Shown: piece after piece, positions 11,351-23,900 of the stretch
Numbering within the stretch: the stretch's first letter is position 1
Layout of the letters: the number at the start of each line of letters is the position of its first letter
From: Brachypodius melanocephalos
Taxonomy: Eukaryota > Chordata > Aves > Passeriformes > Pycnonotidae
Assembly (NCBI GenBank): GCA_013398615.1
Contig: VZSR01002145.1
Span: 3,121,475-3,185,474 of the forward strand
DNA length: 64,000 nucleotides
Reading direction: 5' to 3'
Translations under genes and position numbers: made by a program
Notes under the pieces: generated by a model
What the model was told of the DNA's origin: nothing
The model's input: the letters and a program-made list of their open reading frames with translations, nothing else
The model's database searches: none

Positions 11351-14130
11351 CGCCGGGCGCTCGGAATCGATGTCCGATAAATCAGTTCCGTCTGCGTCCC
11401 GAATCCTGCCACAAAAATCCTCTTAATCATCCTCCCGAGGCAAACCTGCTCTTCTCTCACCTACCAAGGGGGTTTGTCACCGTGACACCTTAGGCTGATA
11501 TCCGATGAGAAGATCTCTGATGTAAAAGCTCTACAAACACTTTGAAAACAGACTGTGATTACAAATTCTTTGTGTGTGAGTAAACTGAGGCACAGAGCCA
11601 GAGGGCAGCTCTGCCATCGCCGTGTCACCCTGGATCGATGCAGGGTCACCCCTCTGTCGTGTAACTGTCCTGCCCTTGCTGCCTGAGCCCTGTGAAAATG
11701 ATGTAATTAATAATCATTGCGTGAGTTTCTGCGCCGTCTTTCATCCGAGCATTCCAAAGCTCTTTACAAACACTCAGTAATTAAGGCTCATAAATTGTAA
11801 ATAGCATAAAAGGTACATGGGGATCTTCCAGGGCTGGGATGGAGCCGTCTCCTGGGCGGGATGGTGCCGCTGATCAACACCCTGTAGCAACTGCATTTTC
11901 TCTCTTGATATTATTTTTGTTAACTGGTGCTCTTTGATACAGTTTTGTACACATGCCCAGAGGCTGGCTAGAGCATAATGAACTATTCTATACGGTTTCT
12001 GCATAATGAATGGAATTATTTAATTGGTGCATAACCTCAGAGACTGCTAAGAGACTAAAACATTCCAAAGATGAGCAAATTGGAAAGAATGGGATGAATC
12101 AGAGAACACTAAATTAACATCTTCTGCCAAAAAATTTGCACCCAGTCGTCTTGGGTTTCAGGGTATACATGGGGGTTGAACAAGGATCCAGTGATTTACA
12201 CAAGAGTTTGACATTACCTCCCCTGGACTGAAATTTTCTCTCATTTTTGGGCATTCAGAAGGGCTGAAGCTCCAATCCAGAGCTGCTCACTCAGCCTTGG
12301 ATGAACAAGACCATGACCTTGGGATTCTCTCTCATATACAGAATTCTCACTACTTTGGGAGTACAAATACCAAAAATTATATTAACAAGGACTTTAGCAG
12401 CTGAGATCTTACTCTGGAATAAATAATAATGTCCTAAACACAACAGAAGTCAAAGATGTCTTTACACAGAAACAGCACCTTCAATTAGAGACTTGTATTT
12501 CTTTCCCCTCCTTTTCTTTTTTCTTTTTTCTTTTTAATGGCAAAGCAAGTGTCTGCATGCACACACAAAATTTCTGGCACATTTGGCTGTGGCTGACCTC
12601 AGCCCATGAACCCTCATGGGAATTGGGGTGTTGGTAGCTGTGCTGAGCATTTCAAAGAAGGGAATTCTCCCACATCCCAGCCTGGCAAAAATCACCTGCT
12701 TTTATTAAAACATTGCAATCCTTCCCAGTCTCCTTCCACTGAGCACATTCCCAGGGAGGGAGGTTTGTTCCTCTGTGCCTGGGCACAAGAAAGAGGTGAA
12801 GAGTCTCTGCCTGACTCTCTGTGGGTGAGTTAAAACTCGAGGTTTGAAGTGTAAAATTGGGGTTAAAAGGTTAAAAAAAAGGTTCACTCCCAGCATGAAG
12901 AGCTCTGCTGGTGACCTGCTGCTGCAGATGTGCTGGACAGCAGAGTTCTGGGAAGCAGCACTGAGCAGGAGGAAGCAGAAAATCTCCCACTGCATGTCCT
13001 GAGCTCCTCCCAGCCCCGCCACGGCTGCTTCTGCAGGAACAGCGCCTTTTCTGCAAGGCTTTGGAGCCACTCTGGAATTATTCTGAATTAGTGAAAGCAA
13101 ATGGGCTCGTTGGCACCTCCACTCTGCCCAGATGGCATCGCCAGCGCTGTGTGGGACTCACCTCACATGACCTTTCTCCAATCCACAGTGCTTTTCCCAA
13201 GTTCCTGGCCAATCTGTGGCATCATAAGTACTTGAAAAATAATAATCTAGTTTAACACCATATTATGTTTCGCTGTTCTTATTTTTTCCCCATTTTTTGT
13301 TTTTCTAGATGCCTCAAAGGAGCACAAGAGGCGATGAGGCACATGACAGCAGTCGGGTTTTTCTTCAAACCAGGGATATGGGTGGAAAAACAAGGTTGGG
13401 TGTGATTTTGTCCCTTCAGAACTTTCCTGAAGTCACAGGACGAGCAGCATCGGCTTCATTTCTAAATGCAGGGCACGGACACAGCCCCACGGAGCCAAAA
13501 CGCTGCATCCAGACAGAACCGCAGCGCGTTCCCGGAGGCTGTGCCCGTGAGTTCAGCTGTAGGAGCGGATGATTCGCCACCGCTGCCGCAGCACTCCGGG
13601 CGCACACCAGGAGAGGGTGCCAAGCCCCCGGCTTCTGCTGCCGGGATCCGCTCGGGCTTCCCAGGGCTCGGAACCCTCTCCAAGCGCTGAGCTTAAAATA
13701 CCGACTAACGCACCCTGGATCTAAAGGAAAACATCTCTCTCTTTTTTTTTTTTTTTCTTTCTTTCTTTGGTTTTTTTTTTTTTTTTTTCTTCTTCTGACC
13801 AAAAGCTGCCCAAATATCTTTAACTGTTCCAGCGTTATCGGCGCTAAGTGCCCGAAACCCGGCCGAGGACATTAGCGCAGGATAGACTTTTTTTTCCTAC
13901 ATTTTAAAAAAGGATCTGATTCTTTATGCGGCTGATGGACCGCTCGGGGGAACAACTGAGCTCTTGGAGATCGAGAAAACCCGTAAGATCTGCGAGGCAC
14001 AAACATAAGACATCAATCCGTGCTGCACAGGCACCGTGAGGTTTAGCAGGAATACAACCTGATCCATGAAGTTTTTAGCATGACTGTTATAAAAATCCAT
14101 TTGCACTGGGAGGCGCAGCTTTTACACCTC
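11351..14130. other. Intergenic spacer between AKAP10 and the LHFPL-like gene
   Basis: No coding exon is supported here. It includes an AT-rich part at 11700-12550, a CT-rich tract at about 12505-12537 and a long pyrimidine tract at 13735-13799. The block at 13480-13690 is moderately CpG-rich and may be a shore of the next island. Confidence 0.7.
13735..13799 (+). repeat. Long T/C-rich pyrimidine tract
   Basis: About 65 bases that are almost all T with scattered C and one GG interruption (ctctctc, poly-T, ctttctttcttt, poly-T, cttcttct). It is a simple low-complexity repeat. Confidence 0.9.
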
Positions 14131-14546
14131 AAGTAAGCGCAGGCTCCCGGGCAGCCGCTCTGCCTCCAACACCTTGGAGAAACCTGCGGGATTAGAGGAC
14201 AACGCTGCTCGAGCGAGCAAACCCCGAGTCCGAGCCCTCCCTGCCGCGGACGATTTAAATTCCCCGCGGAATTCCCCGCATCCCGCGTTCCCCACGCGTG
14301 TTCCCGTCCGGGAGAGCTGCAGGAGCGGAGCCGCAGCATCGCCGTCTGCGGGCACGGAGGGAGGGTTCAAAATACCGCCGAGAATTTACCGCAGCAACAA
14401 CCCGACTCTTTCGGGGCACGGAAACGGCGTGAACCGCCCCAAACCCGTGCGCGCAGGTGACCCCGCTCCCCCCGGCCCGGATTCCCCCCGCCCGCCGCGG
14501 GTGTCGCAACCGCGCCCGTCCTCAGCCGCGCCCCGCGGGGCGGGCG

Positions 14547-14590
14547 GCGCAGGGAGCGCGCAGGGAGCGCGCAGGGAGCGCGCAGGGGCG
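14547..14590 (+). repeat. 11-bp tandem repeat, about 4 copies
   Basis: The unit gcgcagggagc is repeated perfectly three times and once imperfectly, just upstream of the LHFPL-like start codon. Confidence 0.9.
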
Positions 14591-14718
14591 CGGGCAGCGC
14601 TGCCGGCCCCGCGCCCGGCCCCGCCGGCCGCCCCGCGCCGCCGATGCTGTCGGTGCCGGTGCCGGTGGCGGGCGCGGGGGCGGCGCGGGGCGCGGGCTCC
14701 CTGCCCCGCCGGCGCACC

Positions 14719-14931
14719 ATGTGCAGCGGCGTCGGCTGCTTCTGGGCGCTGCTCTCCGCCGGCCTCCTGGCCGCCTGCGCCGCCGCCTTCCTCTCGCCGG
14801 CCTGGCTGCTGCCGCCCGGCCGCGCCGCAGCCGGCTTCGGCTTGCTCTGGCGCTGCGCCGGGCCGCCCCGCGGCTGCCACGGCTCCGCCGGCCCCGGCGG
14901 CTTCGGAGACATCCCCTCCGGTTCCTGGCAG
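14719..14931 (+). CDS. LHFPL-like coding exon 1
   Basis: The start at 14719 (caccatgtgc, good Kozak context) is preferred because it puts helix 1 at the N-terminus, as in relatives. An in-frame ATG at 14644 would add 25 Ala/Gly/Arg-rich residues. The exon ends in CAG before the donor gtgagc, phase 0. Confidence 0.85.
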
Positions 14932-17900
14932 GTGAGCGCCTCCCCGCCGCGGCACCCCCCACCGCCTCTCCCGGGATCCCCGACAACCCTCCTGCCCTTC
15001 CCTGGACTCCTCGGCATCTCCCGTCACCCCTTCGACATCACCCGTGTCTGCTTCGTGCTCCCCGACATCCCTCTCTCCTGCTTCGTGCTCCCCGGCATCC
15101 CCCATCGCTTCCCCTGCATCTTCCCCTTGCTTGTTTTGGGCTCCCCGGCGTCACCCCATCACCTCCTGGCATCCCCCCAGACCTGCTCCAGGCTCTCTAG
15201 TATCTCTCTGTCCACCTCACGTCCCTAAGGTCCCCCGTCATCACCCCAGCGTCCCTTGTCCTATCTTCCAGACCTCTCCAGCATCCCTATCCTGCCCAGG
15301 GCATCCCAGGCATGCCCTGCATCCCCCCTGCTGCCCTCGAGCATCCTCTGCATCTGCCCGTGCTCTCTCCAGCATCTCTTTCATCCTCTGCATCCCACCC
15401 GTTCCGAGCATCTCCTCAGCACCCCTCGGGTACCCGTGGTCCCTGTGGGGTCGCATTCCTCTTTGGGATGCTTGGCCGTTCTTGGGGTGCTGCATGGACC
15501 CCCCGTGCCAGCGTGGTGCCCAGTGCAGGTCCCGGCCGTGGCCCCGGCAATAACGCGGGGCTGACCTGGCCACCCTGCCCTGCTCCAAATCCCCAAATTC
15601 CCCCTCGCTGCCCGGGCAGGCTCCCGCTGGGTGTGCGGGAGGGACTCAGGGGAAGCTGGAGAGGTTTCTGAGCTGCCCAGCGGGGTGCTGAGCATCGCTC
15701 GCCGGCTGAGTTTGCTGTGCAGGAGGGAGCGGGGAGGTGAAACTGCTGCTCCTGGGACACGTGGATCCAGAAATGGAGCCTGGATGTGGGGGACCGTGGC
15801 TGTCCCCCTGCCCGGCCACCCGGGGTGATGCCCTCGCCAGGTTTTGGGAAGGAAGCAGGCCCGGACTTCCCCTCTTGCCCCATGGGGCCCGGGGTCGCTG
15901 TGGTGTCCCGGGGTGACAAAGAGCCGCCGGTCACACTGGGTGTGTGCAGGGAGCGCACAAAGCTCGGCCTCAGCATCCCACCGCCCGCTTGTCCCTGTCC
16001 TTTCTCCCTCCTCTCCCTTCGTTCTTAGCTTCTTACCCCGAGGCTGTGGGTGTGAAATCCCTGCCTCTGCTCGGGACACGCGAGCTTGGACTCGCTCCAG
16101 GTCACAGTGAGGGGATCCCCAAAGCGGGGCTGCATCCCCGGGAGGTTGTGGCTGTGCCGGGCACAAAGGGTGTCAGCAGCTGGATTTCTCAGCCTGCCAT
16201 GGAGCTGCGCTGTTCTCTCTCCCAGGACACCAGGTCTGCGTGATTGCTTAAATCCCATCGCGGTCCTTAAAATTGGCATTAGAGACCAATACTGTGAATT
16301 GCAAAGAAAAGAACCAGCTGTATAAACTCCTTCCTATTTATATAAAAAGGTGCAAAAATGCTCTTGTTTCCATGAGCTGGCCTTTGTTCAGATGTTTTTG
16401 CGAATGTGATGCAGATAAACACTTCCAAGTAATAACAAACTTTAAAGATAAGAACGAAGCTGAGCAGTGACTCATTTGAACAAGCTTCAGCCTCTGAAAA
16501 CACTGAGAGCCAGAATATAGTGTAGCACAAAATCTCTGAGTTCCTGAGCTTGGGCTGCGGAAGAGATGAATAATCACAGCACCGAGGGGAATTTGCAGGG
16601 CATTTCGGTGACATGTCCGTGTCGCCTTTATTAATACCACCCAAATAATTAATGAACAGCAACCCATGCAGACTGTTTCAGAGGAGAGTGCTCCCTTACC
16701 AGCTTTCTGCCGTGATGAGGGGGGAGAATACCTGTTGTGATGGTTATTTGATGGGCTGGAATACAATAAACCAGTCCTGACAGCTTTGCTGAGGCAGGCG
16801 ACAGCTTTGGCTTTCTTGCATGAGCAGCCTCCGAGCCCGCACGCCCCGGTGCTCAGCACGGGGGGAGCCGAGTGCTGGGAACCCTGTCCACGAGTTCAAG
16901 CAGGAGATTTCTCTCCGTTTTGGAGAGACGGGGAAATCGTGGATCTTTTATCATTGTTTTCAGAGCCTTGACGTTCATTTCCAATCTTTCCAGCGATCTG
17001 ATGGGCAGCTCTGTCTTTAAATGAAAGCCAAGCGTGGACAGGAATCTGGGAGTTCCTGGAAAGAGCCTCCAGCGTTTGCTGAAGTGCAGTTTGCTGGCAG
17101 GAGGGTGGGAGCTGGGGCTGCCGGGGGCAAAGGGACCTAAAGCTGATGCGGGGCTCGGGAGCTCTTCTAGAGTGGAGCTGGTGGCACATCTGGGGATGCT
17201 GAGAGCACCTCTGGAGAGGAGGCTGAGAGAACACCTGGGGAGGAGGCTGAGCACACCTGGGGAGGAGGCTGAGCACCCCTGGGGAAGAGGCTGAGCACCC
17301 CTGGGGAGGATGCCCACCCGCAGCCGGGATGTCCATCCCCGGGGAACATTGTTCTTTTTGTTTCCTGCAGCTCAGTGCAGGCTCGGTGCTGTTCCAGGGT
17401 TTCCCTGGACAGTGTTTCCAATGTGCCCATTTGTTGAAGGGGTGGGGGAGCGTTCAGTCCTGCAAATGATCGTTAATGCCAGTTGTGTGTGCACTTGGGG
17501 GATTATGTTAATCATGCTACAAATGATGCTTTGAATCATGTCTGGAGGTTAATTAACATGCCTTTCTTCTCTTAAGAGGGCCTTCATGTCTGTTAGAGTT
17601 GCTGGCTTTTTTCTGCTTCCTTTCATAATTACTTTCCAGCTCTCTAGTATCTTGGGTACCTTTAATTTAACCCTGTCAGTGCTGCTGGGCCTTTGCACTG
17701 AGCCCAGCATCATGATGGTTATTTGATGGGGTGGAATATAATAAAATATCCCTGATGGCTGCAGATGGACAGGCTGAGACCTTGCAGGAGCTGCTGGAAA
17801 CTGGAGAGGATTTGGCTGGAGCCAGAGAAGAGAAAGGATGGTGATGGTGATATTGCCCAGCCAATTTGTGAGTGAGGCCCTTAGGATCTGTTGTGGGGTG

Positions 17901-20900
17901 ACTCAGAGCTGTGAGGGCTGGAGAGGAACATCCCAAGGTGTGCAGATACCCTGGGGAGAGAGGATTGCTCTTGGGAGGCCAAATGGAAAAAACAGTGGAA
18001 CTTTTGAGCTCTGAGTGGTTTCATTGCATCTCACGACTTTTCTTTTCTTTTTCCTGGTGCCAGATCACTGTGTACGTGCAAAATAGTGCTTCATCCTCAG
18101 CTAATTTATTTTCTCTTTCAGTGGGAGCATTTGGCTCATGGGTTCCTGTCTCAGTGCTGCACTTCGGAAGCTACTGCTGCCACATTTCAGATTTCTATTT
18201 TTATTTTTCCAGATAGTCTCCAATTATTTTCAGGCTTTGCCAAGCATGTAATCTAAAATAACAAAGAAGCTGATCAGCCCATGATATTCAGGTTAAAACC
18301 ACATGGACTATTTGCCTATGGAGCCAGTGATGCCATGCTGGAGCAGAGCCCAAAATAACCTGCTCAGGACAGGGGGGAGGCTTTGCCCAACCCCAGCAGT
18401 TCCTTGAGTGGGTCTCTCCTGGGTTTTAAAGCAGAGCTTGAAAAGATTCAGCAAAGCTTAGTGAAAATATACAACAAACCTGCTTACCTTTTTATTAAAT
18501 CTTCATTGCTGGTTTCTCACTGCATCAGTTCAGCCCTGGGTCCCTGATGTCATCTGCGGTTTGCCCATGGGCCAGGTTTGCAGAGTAGTTACACAGCAGC
18601 CCCAATCCCAGTCAAAAAGCATGTGGGGTGCTGTGGAGATGGAAGAAATCTGTCACTCCGTGGCAAATCTGTCACTCTGTGGCAAATCTGTTACTCCTCT
18701 TCTAGCACAGGCTCTGGAATTAGGGAAAGGTGCAGTGTGAGCCAAGGGGGACTCGTGTGTGTGCTGGCTCTCAGAGTCTGCTCTGCCTCCAGAGTCCTGT
18801 ATCAGGCCAGCACATTAACTTGGGATTATCAGGAAATCAACTTTTAGCTCCTCATCCTAAGAACTTCCCAAGAGACCAGACTCTGCCTGCCAGTCCATTT
18901 GATTTTTAATTGCACTTACACACCCTTGGCAGAGTTGTAAGCCCTAAGTGTAAGGAATTCTTGACATCACCACCTTCACGCACCCTAGAGCAGACTTTAT
19001 CTGCTTTCAGCAGCCACCCAGAGTTTTCTGACCTACATAACAGGACTGAAAACACCTGGTGGTGGGGAAACCTGTAACTCCTGGGCTGTGGCCCCACATT
19101 TCAGTGCCCAAGTCACAAACCACCACCAGGACTCTCAGCTAAGCTGGGCTGAAAGGGGTGCTGAGACAAGACCAGCTTAAGGGTGGGCCGTGGGAGGTCA
19201 AGTTGATTGAAAATGCAGCCAGGCTGCTCTCAGGATTAGTTCTGTCCACTGCTCTCCGAGGGAGAGGGAAGCTGCTTTGCATGAACAAAGAGCGATGTCA
19301 GCCCCGGGGCTGCGGGGCCAGGGCTGGGCGGCAGCCGGGGCTCAGCTGAGCTGTGGCCACTCCTGACAGGTCACACACAGGGCTCACCTGCCCACACACC
19401 CCCTCCTCAAAGAGCAAAACCCGACCCCTGCCCCTCGGGAAGGGCATCCTCAGAGGCATTCTGGAACGAGCTTTGCATTTCCCCTTTGCAGGGCCCAGAG
19501 CAGAGCCTGGCACAGGCTGGCAGGGACATTTTGACAGTGGGACATTCCCTCCATCCTCTCTGAGGCTGCCAATCCCGCTCTGTTCGGGCTCCTCCTCTGG
19601 CTTTGTGAGGAAAAGCCAGATGGGCGAGCTGTGTGACCCGCGGGGCATTCCCTGGCCACGGCTGGGCTGCCAGCGCCAGGAAAGGGCTTATCCCAGGGAA
19701 GGATAATGACAGACTGAGGGGAAGAAGGGCTGCTCGGGTACCCAGCACAGTGCACTGCTTGCTGCCTAATTAAAATTTCATTAAGTTGGTTCGAATCCCT
19801 TGATGGAGGTCACAGGCACACCATTGATGTGCTAATGTCTTACTTTCTCCTTTTCTTCTGCCTTTCACTACTATCCATCATCCTCTTAGATAAAGCGGTG
19901 CCATTAGGAACTGCTTTCCAGCATCCCCAGATGCAGTGGCACCGAAAGAGAGACAGCCATAATTCATCAGACATATTATCTGTCTCTTATTTTCTCTCTA
20001 ATTAAAAAAATGCCTTCCCTCCCCCGGCCCCGACTTGAATTAGTTTGGGCATTAACCCCTCTGGTGTTCTGTTGAATATGCTGGTGAACTGGGAATTGGA
20101 AAAGTTGCCTGGAAGGCCAGGACTGGCTGAGCTTTGTTTTAGTGGAGGTGGTGCTGAATTTTGTGCAAAAGCAGCTAAATCTGGGCTGGGGAGAGATGCC
20201 CCCTGTGCACGTTGTGGTGTGGGCAAGTCCCCATCCACCAAATCCTGCATTTGAAGGGGAAGAAACGAGGGCTGGAGCCTCCTCTGCATCCCTGTGGGTC
20301 AAAACAGCCCCAAACATCCCAGTTCAGGGATGGAGCCGTAAGCCACATCCTCGGTGGCATTACACCTGGAGCTCTGCGTTCCTGCCTGCTTTGGGGATCG
20401 GGTAACAGCGGGCACTTCCCAGCGCTCCAGGGCAGGGATGGCGTTTTTTGGGAGCGGGATGGAGAGGGAAGATCAAACAGGCAGGAGAAAGCTCTCAGAT
20501 GGCGCCCAAAGGAAGGGAATTGCCGGGGAGGAGAAGCCGAGGATGTGTGGGATTCTCTTCCTGGCCGTCGCTTTAATGCCGCCCAGATGGCGAATGTTTG
20601 TTTCTGTGCCTCGTGTGGGGGAAATACGAACGAGCTGCGAGGCTCCATCCGCCCACCCCGGCACGCAGCGCCTCCCAGGTGGAGATCCCTGCCTTTTACC
20701 GAGAGATCCCTGCCTTTTACCGAGAGATTCCAGCCTTTTTCCCGAGGAGAAGGCAGAGGAGGCACTCCCTGCATCACCCTCCAGGGTGCTGCCAACATCC
20801 CTGCAAATCCCAAAGCTCAGGTCTCCACTCAGCACCTCCAGCCAGCACTGATTGGGTTTTTTAACAAGGTTAAAATCTCGGTGTCCATTTGGTTTCTGCC

Positions 20901-23900
20901 TCTGCAGGTGCAGCACTACTCAGTTTAACCCCAAAACACATTCCCATAAGGAATATTTGATCACACAGAGCTTTGATAGGAAAGGGTTGCATTTAGAAAT
21001 TAAAATGGTTGGATTAATTTTGCCACCTCTTCTCTTAAAGTTGACTTTAGAGTTTTTCTCCAGCTCATTTGGGGTTTCTTAGATATTTTCTCTCAACAGA
21101 TACCCCCAAAAGCCAGACACACTACCTTCTTTTCCTTTTTCTCACTGAGCTTGCGGCTTTATTTCCCAGTTATCAGGGCATTTATTTTCTGCCCCCATTT
21201 CCAAAGATGCTGAAGCATCTGAGCAGGGCTGGAACACCCCAGCAGTCTGTAACCTTGCCCTCAGCTTGCTACTCTGGGTACCACAGGCCCTTCCAGGATG
21301 GCAGCTGTTGGGGGTGGTCAAGTGCCAATTAATAAATTGCATTAATAAACTAATGTGCATCATGACCCAGTTGATAGTGATGGCAGGAGCTTTGCCTGGT
21401 TGGTTTATCTCTGCTGAACCAAACACCAGGTACTTTTTCTCAGCACTAAAACCTGGACTGGAGAGTTTATTTTCCCTTCCTCCTTCCTGCTTTAATGCTG
21501 GTTTTCAAAGATGAGTTAACTTTTTAAAAGTTTTCATTAGGGATATTAAGGAATTCTTCCCAGGACGACAATTACGTGACATTTTAATTTTGATTTTTCT
21601 GGTGAATGAAACAACACCTTCAGCAGATTTATTGCTTAGTGAATGGCCCAGCCATGGCATGTGTCAGACCTGTAAAACACTAAAATAATGGGCAGTGGAT
21701 TGTTGTTAATGGGAATTTATTATGCTACATAAAGGCATATTTACAGTCCCACCAGGGGACGATTAATTTGTTTGGGGATAAACAATTAATCTCCCCGGGA
21801 GTGGGAGCAGAAAATCTGACACGGTTTTATGTCTTTTCCCAGCATGGCAGAGGCAGGATTGCTCACAGCCTCCCTGTGGGATCTCCCTGGCACTGCCAGG
21901 GGTCAGCAATGCCCGGGGATGGGCAGCCCTGCTCCTCCCTGGCAGGGTTTGCACTGGGACCTGTGCTCTTTGCTGGGATAAATGGGTTTTTTCCTGCTCT
22001 GCCTGAGCTGGGCTCTCAAGGCAGCCTCCTGCATCCCTGTTATTCCTCCCCACCCTGTCTATTTTTGGGTTTCAGCCTTTGCATCTGTTTCCTGCATCCT
22101 CTCCTTTCTGCTCAAGATGCAACAGGCACAGAGAGGAGAGAGGGAGGTATTTGCACTGTGGCAAGGAGAGAATTTCAGCTGCTGTTCTTTGGTACCTTTG
22201 CTCCATGGACTTCTTCAAACTCAAGCCTTCTTATTTCTCTTCGAAAACAATTTTTTTATCTTTGCAAGAGCAACTCCAGTACAGGGCAGGAGCACTTGGG
22301 ATAATTCCCAGCTGAGGCCCTGGAAAGGTTGTGACAAAAGCAAAAGTTTCTGGTTTCCAAGAGCATATGCAGTGTTTTGGCAGGTAATGCCAGCACACAC
22401 CCAGCAGAATATGGGAGCCAGGCAAAGAGCAGTGGTGTGCCCTTTTCTACTGTCACCTATTTTTGGGGCAGCTGTGCCCCTGCCACCCCTTCTGCCCCGA
22501 AGAGCTGCCTGGCAGCTGTTCAGTGGCTCAGCATTCCTGGCCCACATGGCAGAACCCAAACCTGACCATTTGCCTTCACCTATTGCCCACGGGAATTTTC
22601 TCACATTTATTCACCACAAGACCTTTGTTCCCTTTTCCAGGGCCTGGCTGGATCTGGTGGGGTTTTGGCCACCCCTGGGCACTCCTCAGTCTTTTGTTGC
22701 CAAACCCAGCTCCCAAACTAGACCAGCTCTTCTGCCAGTTTACCACTCACCTGCACCCATCCTGTTTGTGCCTTTTTCTTGTCACTTTGTCCTGAAAAAG
22801 ACCTTCCCACTTTTCCATGGGGATTAACAGTCTGAGCAGCTCATCAGTTGTTTCCAGCAGGAACTGTGAGTTTTTAGGGGATTTGAGCTTCCACAATTAA
22901 GGAGAACCCAGATCATTAAAAATAATATGCTTCACACAAGAGAGGAACCAGCCTGCTTCACAAGACCCCTTTCTGCTGAAAAATTCATTGCTCTAAATAA
23001 TTAATGGTCCTTGCAAAGGAGGATGGTTTTGCTGGGCGGAAGGTGAAATGCAGATGCCAGGCAGAGGAATCCTCTTTTTTTTGTTATGAATCCAGATTTC
23101 CTGGCCGCGCTGCTGCCCTGGGAGCAGCGGAGGAGCAGAGCTGTGGCTGCTTTCCCCATGGGGGCCCAGGCTGGGAGAGTGTCTGTGCAATGGGGTCATC
23201 CACGCCACCCCATCCCAAACCCCATGGGTTGCTCCTGGTGTAGGACAGGGTAGGGGACCCTGCTGGGGGTGTCCCAACCTTGTACCTTAAGCCCTGAAGC
23301 AGCACTTGTCTGTTCAATGTCTCAGTGCCTTGGAATGCTCTGGAGAGGAGCAGATATCCCTGCTGGAGCAGCCTCTCCATTTCTCTGGCTTGCTGTTTGC
23401 ATTGCTGTTCCTTTTGCATTGCATGTCAGGAATTCATTTATCGCTGGGACAGCATTTGCATTGCTCAGTGCATAAATAGGCTATAAATAAGACGCTGATT
23501 TCTAATCACTGCACAGCCCCAGGAGGAGCACTCACACCAGGGTGTCAGGTGGTGCCCAGGCTGCCCTGGCCTGTCCCTCTCCAGCACCAGTGTGTCCCTT
23601 CCTGGAGCAGTGGCAGCTGCTGGGCAGGACCCTGCAGGCAGTGGCTGTGTCACCCAGCACCAGCCAGTCCAGCTGCTCAACACCAGCTCAGCAGCCAATA
23701 ACAGAGGGAGATGTAGGGCAGTGCCAGACCTGTGGGACAGCACCACTAATGGGAGAGGGTTTTTAGCTGTTTGCATCCCCCATTGGCATCACGGGGTAAA
23801 TCCAATTCCTCTTCCCCTGCTCAGCCTGGCTGTGGCTCCTGCAGAATCATTTACATGCAGCAAATATTTTGTAACCTCTTTGGTGAGGGGAGGCAAATGG

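Larger units (their letters stand above)
14130..15000 (+). promoter_or_regulatory. CpG-island promoter and first exon of the LHFPL-like gene
   Basis: Dense CpG and GC content starts near 14130 and peaks at 14450-14930 over the first coding exon. An 11-bp tandem repeat (gcgcagggagc, about four copies) sits at 14547-14590, in the probable 5' UTR. No TATA box is evident. The transcription start cannot be fixed. Confidence 0.7.

Noticed and set aside
10179..11493. Several long overlapping ORFs on both strands (up to 279 codons)
   Set aside because: They reflect stop-poor GC-rich CpG-island sequence. Only the short MSFFRRK exon is supported.
14174..16166. Long Pro/Ala/Arg-rich ORFs on both strands (up to 261 codons)
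   Set aside because: Compositional artefacts of the second CpG island and the C-rich repeat. Only 14719-14931 matches a protein family and ends at a donor.
19788..19799. ggttcgaatccc, identical to a tRNA gene B box
   Set aside because: The T-stem pairs at only two positions and there is no A box, anticodon arm or acceptor stem upstream.
20175..20928. Overlapping ORFs of 165-238 codons on both strands
   Set aside because: The frames are kept open by GC content and a 21-bp in-frame repeat; there is no family match and no splice context.
21768..22827. Plus-strand ORFs of 178 and 281 codons
   Set aside because: They overlap in different frames, are hydrophobic and Pro-rich as pyrimidine-rich DNA gives by chance, and lie inside the LHFPL-like intron.
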